NCBI RefSeq assembly: GCF_022829545.1 | Contig: NZ_JAKSYM010000322.1 | Span: 21,928-85,927, forward strand | DNA from: Methylobacterium sp. J-030 | Lineage (GTDB): Bacteria; Pseudomonadota; Alphaproteobacteria; Rhizobiales; Beijerinckiaceae | Length of the DNA: 64,000 nucleotides | Direction of reading: 5' to 3' | Part shown: positions 28,508-37,000 of the stretch, in pieces | How the letters are laid out: each line of letters begins with the position of its first letter | How positions within the stretch are numbered: the first letter of the stretch is position 1 | Program-made: the position numbers and the translations under genes | Notes under the pieces: model-generated | Databases searched by the model: none | What the model was told of the DNA's origin: nothing | The model's input: the letters and a program-made list of their open reading frames with translations, nothing else

Positions 28508-29413
28508 TCAGAACTTGACGGCCGCGCCGGCGCGGACGGTGTTCAGGTTGACCTTGTGGCCGTCGAAGTCGCTGAACAGGACGTACTGGTACTCGGCGCG
28601 CAGCAGGATGTTCGGGGTGATCGCGTACTCGATGCCGACGCCGCCCGCCACGCCGGCGACGACCTTTGTCCGCGACTGCTGTTGAAGCGAGGTGCCCGGC
28701 GTGCCGCTGTAGGGCGCGCTCTGATCGAAGCTCGCGTAGCCGAAGCTGTTCACGGCGGTCGGCGTCCCGGACAGGGTGGCGTTGTAGGCGTTCAGATTGA
28801 ACCCGTAATTCTGGTAGGCGGTCGAATCGGCGATGCGCGCCCGTCCGACGGCAACGCCGCCGGTCACGTAGGGCATGAAGTTCTCGAACGCGTATCCGAT
28901 CCGTGCACGCAGCGTGCCGTAATCGTTGACCCGGGTGGCGGTGGATCCGCTCAGGTTCACGACCTCGTACACGCCGGCGGCCGTGGTCTGGCTGCGGCCG
29001 AGGCTGTCGTTCGACACGCCCATCCGGCCGAAATACGTGTAATCGGCCTCCACACCAAAGACGAACTGATCGAACTGGACGTTATAGCCCGCGAAGGCGC
29101 CGAAGCTCACGTCACCGACCCGCTTCGATCCCGGGCTGAGCAGGGTCGAGGCGCTGAAGTCGGACTCGCCCGTCGTGTTGTGCGAATCCCGATAGATCAG
29201 GGGCTGCAGCGCGCCCTTGCTGCCCAGCGTCGCCGAGGTGTAGCCGCCATGGCCGCCGACATAGACGCCGCTCCAGTCGATCACCCGGATGGGCGCCGGA
29301 ACCGGGTCGTACTCGGCCCCGCGCAGGTAATCGTAATCCAGGTCGGCGGCCCGGGCGGTGTCGAGACCGCAGAAGCCGAGAACCGCCAGCAGCGGCAAGG
29401 TGACGGTACGCAT
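28508..29413 (-). CDS. Outer-membrane beta-barrel protein, Omp25/31 type
   Basis: A 301-residue protein with a signal peptide (cleaved near TARA-ADLDY) and a beta-barrel of alternating polar and aromatic strands starting WSGVYVGGHGGY, the hallmark of the Omp25/Omp31-like porin family in alphaproteobacteria. Strands such as GAFAGYNVQFDQFVFGVEADY and the final RAGAAVKF with C-terminal Phe fit outer-membrane insertion by Bam. Members stabilise the envelope and act as surface antigens; pore function is uncertain. AGGA lies upstream of the ATG at 29413. Confidence 0.85.
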   Translation of the reverse strand: MRTVTLPLLAVLGFCGLDTARAADLDYDYLRGAEYDPVPAPIRVIDWSGVYVGGHGGYTSATLGSKGALQPLIYRDSHNTTGESDFSASTLLSPGSKRVGDVSFGAFAGYNVQFDQFVFGVEADYTYFGRMGVSNDSLGRSQTTAAGVYEVVNLSGSTATRVNDYGTLRARIGYAFENFMPYVTGGVAVGRARIADSTAYQNYGFNLNAYNATLSGTPTAVNSFGYASFDQSAPYSGTPGTSLQQQSRTKVVAGVAGGVGIEYAITPNILLRAEYQYVLFSDFDGHKVNLNTVRAGAAVKF

Positions 29414-29838
29414 CGGGATCGTCCTGGAACTGACGTGATAAGCGGCGGATCGAGCCTCGACACCGTGATAGTCGAGTAACCTTAACCGTCCGTTGCCCGA
29501 TACGAGTTTCCAGGTCCCAATTCTGCTCGGGTGGTAGTGTCGGCGATCTCTCGGCTTACATCGATCAACCTCCGACGTGTCTCCGGCGGCGTCCCGGGCC
29601 CGCAGGGCGGCCCCGACATGCGGACGGCCTTGAGGCGCCTTCGCACCGTCCGCGTCCGATCGGGACCCGCACCGGCCGCGTTATCCATGCCGCCCGTTGA
29701 GTCCGTCACCGTTTGCCAGTAAGTGGCCGCCGTCGGTACGGTGTGTGTATGATGTCATGTGAACATCGGACCGATCTGATTCTGAAGTTGCGTCCGGTCG
29801 AACGAATCAATGCGGATCGACCTCGAGGAATAGAAGAT
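29414..29838. other. Divergent intergenic region before the heptose genes
   Basis: About 425 bp separating the barrel gene from the epimerase gene. The right part (29740-29838) is AT-richer and probably holds the promoter for the sugar cluster. No gene found; frames on either strand lack support. Confidence 0.4.
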
Positions 29839-30810
29839 ATGACTCTTCATGTTTTGACGGGCGGCGCTGGCTTTATTGCAAGTAATCTAATTCATCGGCT
29901 CATCGACCTCGGAGAAACCGTATTCGTCCTGGACGATCTGTCGCGCGGACGGCCGGATTTCTGGGCGCCGTTTCAGGGTCGACCGCGCTTCCGTTCCGCG
30001 ATCGTCGATTGTGCGGATCTTCAGGCCTTCCGGACTGCGCTGCGCGACGCCGTCGGCGACGGCGACATCGCCGCCGTCTGGCACCTGGCTGCCAATTCCG
30101 ACATCCCGGCCGGCATCGCGGATCCGCGGATCGACCTCCAGCGGACGTTCATGACCACGTTCAACACGCTGGTCCTGATGCGCGAATTCGCGATTCCCAC
30201 GCTGCACTTCGCGTCGAGCTCGGCGATCTACGGGGACCACGGCGAGACCGCGATCCACGAGGATATCGGGCCGCTGGAGCCGATCTCGAACTACGGCGCC
30301 ATGAAGCTCGCCTCCGAGGCGCAGATCCGCGCCGCGGTGGAGGCCTTCCTGCCCAAGGCCAACGTCGTCCGCTTCCCGAACGTCGTCGGCGTGCCGGCAA
30401 CGCACGGCGTCATCGTCGACTTCGTCGACAAGCTCCAGGCCACGCCCCACACCCTCGACGTCCTCGGCGACGGCACGCAGAGGAAGGCGTACCTGCACGT
30501 CGAGGAACTCGTCGACGCGATGCTCTTCATCGCCGCCCATGCGCAGGGCCGGTACAACGTCTTCAACGTCGGGCCGCCCGATCAGGGGGTCACGGTGCGC
30601 GCGATCGCCGAGACGGTGCGCGACCGCGTCGCGCCCGATGCCGAGATCCGCTACGGGACCGGCGGACGCGGCTGGGTGGGCGACGTGCCGCGCTTCCGCT
30701 ACGCGACGGACCGGCTCGCCGCCCTGGGCTGGCGGCCGCGCCACGACTCGATCGGGGCCGTGCGGCGAGCGGTCGACCAGATCGCCGCGCAAGAACGCGG
30801 CCGCGGCTGA
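29839..30810 (+). CDS. NAD-dependent sugar epimerase/dehydratase
   Basis: A 323-residue extended short-chain dehydrogenase. The NAD motif GGAGFIASN is at residues 8-16, the catalytic serine region SSSAIYGD near 131-138 and the Y-x-x-x-K pair as YGAMK. It resembles UDP-glucose 4-epimerase and heptose or mannose epimerases. Being first in a run with three heptose-activation genes, it may modify a nucleotide-bound heptose; the exact substrate is inference. The ATG at 29839 has GAGGA upstream. The next gene starts 10 bases after its stop. Confidence 0.85.
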   Translation: MTLHVLTGGAGFIASNLIHRLIDLGETVFVLDDLSRGRPDFWAPFQGRPRFRSAIVDCADLQAFRTALRDAVGDGDIAAVWHLAANSDIPAGIADPRIDLQRTFMTTFNTLVLMREFAIPTLHFASSSAIYGDHGETAIHEDIGPLEPISNYGAMKLASEAQIRAAVEAFLPKANVVRFPNVVGVPATHGVIVDFVDKLQATPHTLDVLGDGTQRKAYLHVEELVDAMLFIAAHAQGRYNVFNVGPPDQGVTVRAIAETVRDRVAPDAEIRYGTGGRGWVGDVPRFRYATDRLAALGWRPRHDSIGAVRRAVDQIAAQERGRG

Positions 30811-30820
30811 GGCGCCCGCG

Positions 30821-32719
30821 ATGCAGGCGGTCATTCTCGCCGGGGGCAAGGGCACGCGCCTGGCCGAACGGCTCCAGGGCCGGCCGAAGCCGCTCGTCGA
30901 TGTCGCGGGCGTTCCCCTCCTGGAGCGCCAGATCGGCACCCTGCGGGATTACGGGGTCGACGCGGTCGTCCTCCTCGTCAACCACGCGGCCGACCAGATC
31001 GCGGCATTCTGCGCGGCGCGGGAGAATTTCGGCCTCGCCCGGCTCGCGCTCGTGGACGACGGCGCGCCGCGGGGCACCGCCGGCGCCGTACTGGCCTGCC
31101 TGGATCGGCTCGCGGACCGCTTCCTGGTCGTTTACGGCGACACGCTCTTCAACATCGACATCGACCGTTTCCTGGCGGCGCACGCGGAAGCCGGGGCCGA
31201 CGCGACGCTGTTCCTCCACCCCAACGACCATCCCTTCGACTCGGATCTGGTCGCGGTGCAGGACGGCCGCATCACCGCCTTCCTGCCCAAGCCGCACCCG
31301 CCCGGCGCGCTGCGGCCCAACCTCGTCAACGCCGCCTTCTACGTCGTCGAGAAGCGGGCCCTGGAGGGTTGGCGGGACTTCCCGACGCCGGCCGACTTCG
31401 GGCAGGATCTGTTTCCCGCCCTGCTGGAGCGGGGGGCGTTCCTCCAGGGCTTCAACAGCTTCGAATACATCAAGGACCTCGGGACGCCCAAGCGGCTCGA
31501 CGCGGCGTGCGCGCACCTCCGGAGCGGCGTGGTGGCGCGCGCGCGCCACCGCACGCCGCAGGCCTGCGTCTTCCTCGACCGGGACGGCACCCTCAACGTC
31601 TTGCGGGATTACGTGCGCCGGCCGGAGGATCTCGTCCTCCTGCCCGGCGCGGCGGAAGCGGCGCGGCGCTTCAACGCGGCCGAGTACCGGATCGCCGTGG
31701 TGACCAACCAGCCCGTGATCGCGCGCGGGGAATGCTCGATGGAGGGCCTGCGCGCGATCCACGCCAAGCTCGACATGGCGCTGGGCGAAGCCGGCGCCTA
31801 TGTCGACCGCCTCTACGTCTGCCCCCATCACCCGGACGCCGGCTTCCCGGGCGAGGTCCGCGCGCTGAAGGTCGCCTGCGCGTGCCGCAAGCCGGAGCCG
31901 GGGCTGATCCTCCAGGCCGCCCGGGATCTGAACGCCGACCTCGCGCGCTCGTGGATGATCGGCGACAGCACGAGCGATCTCCTGGCAGCCCGCAATGCCG
32001 GCGTCCGGTCGATCCTCGTCCTGACCGGTGCGGGCGGGCGCGACGGCAAGTACCGTGTCCGTCCGGACTTCACCGTACCCGACATCGCCGCCGCCGCCGC
32101 GTTCGTCCTCGACATCCATCCCCGGCTCGTGGCGGAAACGGCCCCCCTCATGGACGGGGTGCGGCCGGGGGATCTGATCTGCATCGGCGGCCCGGCCCGC
32201 GCGGGCAAGTCGACGGTCGCCGCGGTGCTGGCGCACGCGCTGCGCCGTGCCGGCCGCGACGCCGCCGTGCTGCCGCTCGATGCCTGGATCAGGCCGGAGG
32301 CGGAGCGGACCGAGGGGGTGCTCGGCCGTTTCGATGTCGAAGCCGCCGCCGCCGCCCTGGATCCCTGGCTCAAGGGCGGCGCGACCGCGATCGACCTGCC
32401 CGATTACGACAGGCGGCGGCGCCTGCGCTGTCCCGGGGAATCGCTCCGCCTGCGGGCCGAGACCGTGGCGATCCTCGAAGGCATGCCGGCCCTGATGCTG
32501 CCCCTCCGGACAGGCCGCCGCGTGCTGACGATCCACCTCGGCACCGACGAGGCTGGCCGCCAGGCGCGCGTGATCGCCGACCTGATGGACCGCGGGCTCG
32601 CCGGCCGCGACGAGGCTGCCGCCGTCTACGAGGCACGCCAGCGCGACGAGTTTCCGCTCGTCGAGCGGGCGGGCCGCGGCGCCGGCCTGCGGCTCGCCCT
32701 CGATCACTGCTTCCCCTGA
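30821..32719 (+). CDS. Three-domain fusion: HddC-like nucleotidyltransferase, GmhB-like phosphatase, P-loop kinase-like
   Basis: A 632-residue fusion. Residues 1-240: sugar-1-phosphate nucleotidyltransferase (LAGGKGTRL, then RPKPLVDVAG), closest in style to HddC heptose-1-phosphate guanylyltransferases. Residues ~247-405: HAD phosphatase (FLDRDGTLN at ~250) with the zinc-type C-x-H...C-x-C pattern (YVCPHH near 331, ACACRKPEPG) of GmhB heptose bisphosphate phosphatases. Residues ~445-632: a P-loop domain with Walker A GGPARAGKST near 453, similar to uridine-kinase-like enzymes, of unknown role. HddC and GmhB steps are two of the four needed for GDP-D-alpha-heptose. Cytoplasmic. The third domain has no place in the known pathway. 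Confidence 0.85.
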   Translation: MQAVILAGGKGTRLAERLQGRPKPLVDVAGVPLLERQIGTLRDYGVDAVVLLVNHAADQIAAFCAARENFGLARLALVDDGAPRGTAGAVLACLDRLADRFLVVYGDTLFNIDIDRFLAAHAEAGADATLFLHPNDHPFDSDLVAVQDGRITAFLPKPHPPGALRPNLVNAAFYVVEKRALEGWRDFPTPADFGQDLFPALLERGAFLQGFNSFEYIKDLGTPKRLDAACAHLRSGVVARARHRTPQACVFLDRDGTLNVLRDYVRRPEDLVLLPGAAEAARRFNAAEYRIAVVTNQPVIARGECSMEGLRAIHAKLDMALGEAGAYVDRLYVCPHHPDAGFPGEVRALKVACACRKPEPGLILQAARDLNADLARSWMIGDSTSDLLAARNAGVRSILVLTGAGGRDGKYRVRPDFTVPDIAAAAAFVLDIHPRLVAETAPLMDGVRPGDLICIGGPARAGKSTVAAVLAHALRRAGRDAAVLPLDAWIRPEAERTEGVLGRFDVEAAAAALDPWLKGGATAIDLPDYDRRRRLRCPGESLRLRAETVAILEGMPALMLPLRTGRRVLTIHLGTDEAGRQARVIADLMDRGLAGRDEAAAVYEARQRDEFPLVERAGRGAGLRLALDHCFP

Positions 32720-32737
32720 CTCCGCGACCGGGCCGTC

Positions 32738-33736
32738 ATGATCATCAGCCGAACCCCCCTGCGCATGAGCTTCGTCGGCGGCGGCAGCGACCTGCCGGAC
32801 TTCTACCGCCGGCACGGGGGCGCGGTCCTGAGCACCGCGATCGACAAGTACGTGTACGTCAACATCAATCGCAAGTTCGACGGCGGCATCCGCCTCGCCT
32901 ACTCGAAGACGGAGGAGGTCGAGTCGGTCGATCAGATCGAGCACCGGCTCGTGCGCGCGGCCTTCGCGTGCCTCAACGTCACCGGCGGGGTCGAGATCAC
33001 GACGATCGCCGACATCCCGTCGCGGGGAACCGGCCTCGGCTCGTCGAGCACGTTCACGGTCGGTCTTCTGAACGCGGTCAGCGCCTATCTCGGACGGCAC
33101 ATCTCGCCCGACGATCTGGGGCGCCTGAGTTCGGAGATCGAGATCGAGCGCTGCGGTGAGCCGATCGGCAAGCAGGATCAGTATGCGGCCGCCTACGGCG
33201 GCTTGAACCTCATCGAGTTCAAGGCCGACGACAGCGTGCACGTGTCGCCGGTCATCATGCCGGCGACGCAACGCCGAGCCCTCGAGCGCCGCATCATCGT
33301 GTTCTACACCGGCATCACCCGCAGCGCCTCCGGCATCCTCAAGGCGCAGGCGCAGGCCGTGGCGAGCGACCAGGCCAAGCGCGGGGCGCTGATTCGCATG
33401 GTCGAACTCGCCTATCATCTGCGGGACGAGCTGCAGCGCGGCAGCCTCGATTCCTTCGGAGAGATCCTGGACGACAACTGGAACCTGAAGAAGACGCTCA
33501 GCAGCGGCGTCAGCTCGACGGAGATCGACGCGTGGTACGCGCTGGGGAAGCAGGCCGGGGCCATCGGAGGGAAGATCCTCGGTGCCGGCTCCGGGGGCTT
33601 CCTGATGTTCTACGCGCCCGAGGATCGGCACCCGGCGATCACGGACGCGCTGAGCCACCTGCGGCCGGTCCGCTTCGGCTTCGAACAGCTCGGCAGCCGG
33701 ATCATTTTCTACAATCCAAATGTCTATGCTTCATGA
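32738..33736 (+). CDS. hddA: GHMP kinase, D-glycero-alpha-D-manno-heptose-7-phosphate kinase type
   Basis: A 332-residue GHMP-family sugar kinase. It begins MIISRTPLRMSFVGGGSDLP, typical of HddA and related heptose or fucose kinases, and has the ATP-binding motif PSRGTGLGSSSTFTVG near residue 93 and the C-terminal KILGAGSGGFLMFY block. In the GDP-heptose route it phosphorylates heptose-7-phosphate at C1, giving the substrate for the GmhB phosphatase encoded by the preceding gene. Eighteen bases separate the two genes, consistent with one operon. The family call is firm; substrate follows from gene context. Confidence 0.87.
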   Translation: MIISRTPLRMSFVGGGSDLPDFYRRHGGAVLSTAIDKYVYVNINRKFDGGIRLAYSKTEEVESVDQIEHRLVRAAFACLNVTGGVEITTIADIPSRGTGLGSSSTFTVGLLNAVSAYLGRHISPDDLGRLSSEIEIERCGEPIGKQDQYAAAYGGLNLIEFKADDSVHVSPVIMPATQRRALERRIIVFYTGITRSASGILKAQAQAVASDQAKRGALIRMVELAYHLRDELQRGSLDSFGEILDDNWNLKKTLSSGVSSTEIDAWYALGKQAGAIGGKILGAGSGGFLMFYAPEDRHPAITDALSHLRPVRFGFEQLGSRIIFYNPNVYAS

Positions 33737-33762
33737 TATAACTCAGATAATGGAGGATTAAT

Positions 33763-33828
33763 ATGGCAGTCTCAGAGCTTATTGATGCGCAATCCGTTCA
33801 AAATCGACTGATAACTGAGCGACATTGA
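33763..33828 (+). pseudogene. Tiny ORF with strong ribosome site, probable gene remnant
   Basis: A GGAGGA site at 33752-33757 sits at ideal spacing before an ATG at 33763, followed by only 21 codons (MAVSELIDAQSVQNRLITERH) and a stop. The peptide looks like the beginning of a normal protein rather than a leader. I read it as the truncated 5' end of a lost gene, in AT-rich sequence; a short functional peptide cannot be excluded. Confidence 0.35.
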
Positions 33829-34000
33829 TTTGACATTCTCGTTCTTCGTCCGAAACGAAGCGGTTGATTTGTGGACGCTTGAGGCTCTAAAGCTTTCTTG
33901 AGCTGGCGGGTGCTCGAATCTGTGCGCCCGGGAATCAAGCCGTGCGTTCTGCGGAGCCTTGCTTTCTGGCCGGCCCTCTCTGCCGAACAGGACTTGTTGG

Positions 34001-34585
34001 ATGATCCAGCACGACGCCGCGCCCACGTGTTCCTTCGCATCCGATTATCTCGGGCGCCTGACGACGATACTGGGGGCGCTGAACGCGCGGGACATCGATC
34101 GCGCGATCACGGTCATCCGCGACGTCTGGCATGCGGGGGGCCAGATCATCACGCTCGGCAACGGCGGCAGCGCCATCACGGCGCTCCACTTCGCGACCGA
34201 CTGGAGCAAGGGCGTGTTCGAGGCCACGCGGCGACCCTTCCGCGGTCGGAGCCTGATCGACAACATGGGCATCGTGACGGCCTACGCGAACGACGTCTCC
34301 TACGCCGACGTGTTCGTCGAGCAGCTCCGCAACATCGCAACGCCCCAGGATCTCGTGGTGGCGATCTCGGGCAGCGGCAATTCGGAGAATGTCGTTCGTG
34401 CGGTGCGCTACGCCAACGCGCTCGGCTGCGAGACGCTCGGCCTGGTCGGCTATTCCGGGGGCAAGGTGAAGCCGCTGGCCAAGCATGTCGTCTGGGTGGA
34501 GGTCAACGACATGCAGATCGCCGAAGATGTCCACGCCATCTTCGGACACATCGTCATGCAGGCGCTCTGCCGGGCCGACGGTTGA
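34001..34585 (+). CDS. gmhA: SIS-domain sugar isomerase, GmhA type
   Basis: A 194-residue SIS-domain protein. GNGGSAITALHFATDWSKG (about 47-65) and ISGSGNSENVVRAVRYAN (about 118-135) are the phosphosugar-binding loops of sedoheptulose-7-phosphate isomerases, and EDVHAIFGHIVMQALC near the end matches the GmhA C-terminal helix. It should convert sedoheptulose-7-phosphate to heptose-7-phosphate, the first step before HddA. The ATG at 34001 is preceded by AGGA; an in-frame ATG at 33959 gives a poor extension. It is separated from hddA by an AT-rich spacer that contains a gene remnant. Confidence 0.85.
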   Translation: MIQHDAAPTCSFASDYLGRLTTILGALNARDIDRAITVIRDVWHAGGQIITLGNGGSAITALHFATDWSKGVFEATRRPFRGRSLIDNMGIVTAYANDVSYADVFVEQLRNIATPQDLVVAISGSGNSENVVRAVRYANALGCETLGLVGYSGGKVKPLAKHVVWVEVNDMQIAEDVHAIFGHIVMQALCRADG

Positions 34586-34741
34586 GGTCGTTCGTGGCCG
34601 CGACGCGCGGGCAATTTCAGGCACAGGCGCGGATGGACGCCTTGCTGACGGATTCGGTTTCGCGCGGGACCGCTCGCTCTGGGGATACACCGTATCGTTT
34701 GCCGGGATTCGCGCTTCAAATGTGCTGAGGAGGAGCAGGTT

Positions 34742-35281
34742 TTGACCGAAAAACATCTGGACAGGCTCGAGCTTGGATGTGGAGTCAACCAAACTCCGGG
34801 ATATCTGCACAATGACATCAACCCGTTTGACGGCGTCGATATCGTAGGAAATCCTTGGGACATCGATCTTCCGGATCATTCCATGAAGGAAGTCATTGCG
34901 CTCGGCTTGATGGAATATCTGACCTACCAGCAATTCAGCATGACGCTCGACAAGGTACGCAGGTTGCTGGAGCCGGGCGGCATTTTCCTGTTCGACGTCC
35001 CGGATATTCCGGTCTGGTGTCGATACGTCGTCGACCATTTCGACGGAAAGCCGATCCCGTTCTCCATCGATCACGTTTTCTGCACTCTATACGGCTGGCA
35101 GCGCTGGCCGGGCGATGAGCACAAGTCCGGATGGTACCGAGAGAAACTTGATCAGGCCCTGAATACAGCCGGATTCACCGAGACACGATACGGCCTGCAG
35201 CCATTTGAGGAACGAAGCATCGCTCGCCGTCGCATGGCCCGCCCGCACGATGCGCACCTTTATTGTCAGACGCGCGCATGA
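34742..35281 (+). CDS. SAM-dependent methyltransferase (class I), TTG start
   Basis: A 179-residue protein with the SAM-binding motif LELGCGVNQ at its very start (about 9-17), then DINPFDGVDIVGNPWD as the acidic loop and ALGLMEYLTYQQF and RRLLEPGGIFLFDVPD as later methyltransferase blocks. The start codon is TTG, supported by an AGGAGGAG site. Located among sugar genes, it could methylate a glycan or a nucleotide sugar; the acceptor is unknown. Its third-position G/C is lower than in housekeeping genes nearby, which suggests transfer. Confidence 0.8.
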   Translation: MTEKHLDRLELGCGVNQTPGYLHNDINPFDGVDIVGNPWDIDLPDHSMKEVIALGLMEYLTYQQFSMTLDKVRRLLEPGGIFLFDVPDIPVWCRYVVDHFDGKPIPFSIDHVFCTLYGWQRWPGDEHKSGWYREKLDQALNTAGFTETRYGLQPFEERSIARRRMARPHDAHLYCQTRA

Positions 35282-35973
35282 ATCGGATCGAAAGCCGGAT
35301 TTCCGCTCCCCTTCGCGGCTTGGGTCGCAGAGGATCGAAGGAAAACCGCCGTGGCGGCCGCATCGGATGCGCCGGCGCGTGCCAGGAGGAAACGATTCCC
35401 CCTGGTCGATCGACCCTTGGCATGGGCGGCTAAGCAGGTTTCGCTGAAGTGGTCACCGGTTTTGCGACGAAGACCTGCGACAGATCGAGGAGCGAAGCGG
35501 ATGAAGCCTGGGCCTGCCAACGCAAGTCTGCTTAGCATCCCATCAGAAGCCGCGATCAGATTTGCAGCTCCTTCCATGCGGGATCGGCGAGCCTTTGAAC
35601 CCGCTCGGCTCCCAGTGGGGTCCGCTCAAGGATGGCGTCTGATGCATCCCACAGGTCGTCGCCTGCGCGGCGTATAGGGCGCGTAGAACAGCGGTCGCGC
35701 CGTCTCTCATCGGAGCCGGACGGGTGTACCGGCTTCGTATGCGCCCGTCGACACGCGTCCGGTGCCAAGTCGGGCCGATGATCGAGCCCAGCACGACGAC
35801 CTGAACGGGGGGAGTCACCTGCCCTTCACGGCGGCACGGGAGGATGACACATCGCGCACCGTAGCGGTTCCGGTGAAGCGGTCCGAGAACGACTCACAAC
35901 CGCATCGCAGTTCTCGCCCCCCGGGCATCTTGCTCCGGAATCGATCACCTCGGTTCGCCGCAGGCCGCCGCAG
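35282..35973. other. Gene-poor stretch with a possible decayed minus-strand ORF
   Basis: Nearly 700 bp without an intact gene. On the minus strand about 35556-35712 reads MRDGATAVLRALYAA and, after a one-base shift, GDDLWDASDAILERTPLGAE and a terminal ADPAWKELQI before a stop. This looks like the end of a real but frameshifted protein that I cannot name. The rest shows nothing recognisable. Confidence 0.35.
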
Positions 35974-36516
35974 CTACGCCGCCGACTTGCGGGCCAGAGC
36001 CCAAACGACAACGGGGAAATCAGCTTCGTTGTCCAGATTCATACCGTGAGAGAAGGTGACCCATCGATCGAAGTTCGCGACGACGCACTCGCGATTACCC
36101 CAACTGTCGGCAATAATCGTTTCGGGATCAAACCCTGCTTCTTCCAGAAAATATTTCATGCCCGTCGATGTCCATCGCGAACAATTCAAAGGGTGCCCAT
36201 GGATTTTCACGAGAAACGGGGTCGTAATGATAAACAAACCGCCTGGTTTAAGCATGCGCCATACATTTCGAGCTGCGCGATACGGATATTTCAGATGCTC
36301 GAAGACCTGTTCAGCGAATATCACGTCGTATGTATTTGAACCATCGACATCGAAACAGATATCGAACTGCGGGTAATGTAAAGCTTTGAAGGACTTCCAA
36401 GGAAACGTTTGCCAATAATTGCCGGAGAGTTCCAGGGCATTCAATTGCGAATGAGGTAGGCGTTTGACCACTTCACTATTGCATAAATTCATGATCACTC
36501 TTGACCAATCTGTCAT
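35974..36516 (-). CDS. SAM-dependent methyltransferase (class I)
   Basis: A 180-residue methyltransferase-like protein. The N-terminal part reads LNALELSGNYW, a variant of motif I, followed by FDICFDVDGSNTYDVIFAEQVFEHL, an acidic strand plus the D-x-x-x-x-x-V-x-E-H block, and VWRMLKPGGLFIITTPF, which is canonical motif III. It probably methylates a sugar or small molecule. The ATG at 36516 has GGGG a few bases upstream; a TTG four codons earlier is possible. It faces opposite to its neighbours, and its base composition is more AT-rich than the window average. Confidence 0.8.
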   Translation of the reverse strand: MTDWSRVIMNLCNSEVVKRLPHSQLNALELSGNYWQTFPWKSFKALHYPQFDICFDVDGSNTYDVIFAEQVFEHLKYPYRAARNVWRMLKPGGLFIITTPFLVKIHGHPLNCSRWTSTGMKYFLEEAGFDPETIIADSWGNRECVVANFDRWVTFSHGMNLDNEADFPVVVWALARKSAA

Positions 36517-37000
36517 TTTGTTCCCCAAGCTATCAAGCGGAATTCAAGTTGTCGGTGCGGTTACGCTCAGCCCCCGGTCTGGCGCTGCGACGCCTACGAC
36601 TCGGGCGGCCATGAACTCCGCTTCGGGAGTTGAAATTTCCGGAGGATCTCTCGGATCCAAGTCTTCGGTCGTAAGCCGCAGTTTTCATACCTCATTTTTA
36701 TAGCACGTCTTGAGACATAAACTTATTTACAAACATTCCTTCCCGAACAATGAAAATTCTAAATATTATAGACGTATTATTTGCGCGAATCACAATTCCA
36801 TTCTTCATAGCACCGCCAATAAAACCTCGCAACTTTTTCTGTGATCGTCACAGGCTTGAAGTTTTCTTTCCAACATGCAAGATACTCCCGGCTGCAAATT
36901 GAATTGTGCGATACATCATTTGATATGCAGCATCTGTTCGAAATGTTTGACACATTTATTCGAAATCCACACGCGGTGAACGCTTTCTGGAACTAATGTG
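36517..37000. other. AT-rich spacer with remnants
   Basis: One of the most AT-rich stretches in the window. Besides the fragment at 36777-36992, a minus-strand frame at 36544-36684 reads TTEDLDPRDPPEISTPEAE with coding-like G/C but no convincing start. It presumably also carries promoters for the flanking divergent genes. Confidence 0.4.
36777..36992 (-). pseudogene. C-terminal fragment of an unknown protein (possibly methyltransferase-like)
   Basis: A minus-strand frame of 71 codons with no start codon: it opens after a TAG at 36993-36995 and reads FQKAFTACGFRINVSN, then SREYLACWKENFKPVT and ARFYWRCYEEWNCDSRK before TAA. Such a long, compositionally protein-like frame in AT-rich DNA suggests the tail of a truncated gene, in keeping with decay around the glycan genes. 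The GFRI segment resembles the last strands of a SAM methyltransferase, but that is a guess. Confidence 0.38.

Noticed and set aside
30590..33658. A 1022-codon minus-strand frame across the heptose genes
   Set aside because: Antisense to three well-supported enzymes; composition is typical of GC-rich shadow frames.
33772..34026. Minus-strand small ORF between hddA and gmhA
   Set aside because: No ribosome site and no protein-like pattern; it overlaps the gmhA start.
36544..36684. Minus-strand 46-codon frame reading TTEDLDPRDPPEIS
   Set aside because: Coding-like G/C but no start codon with a ribosome site; noted only as a possible remnant.
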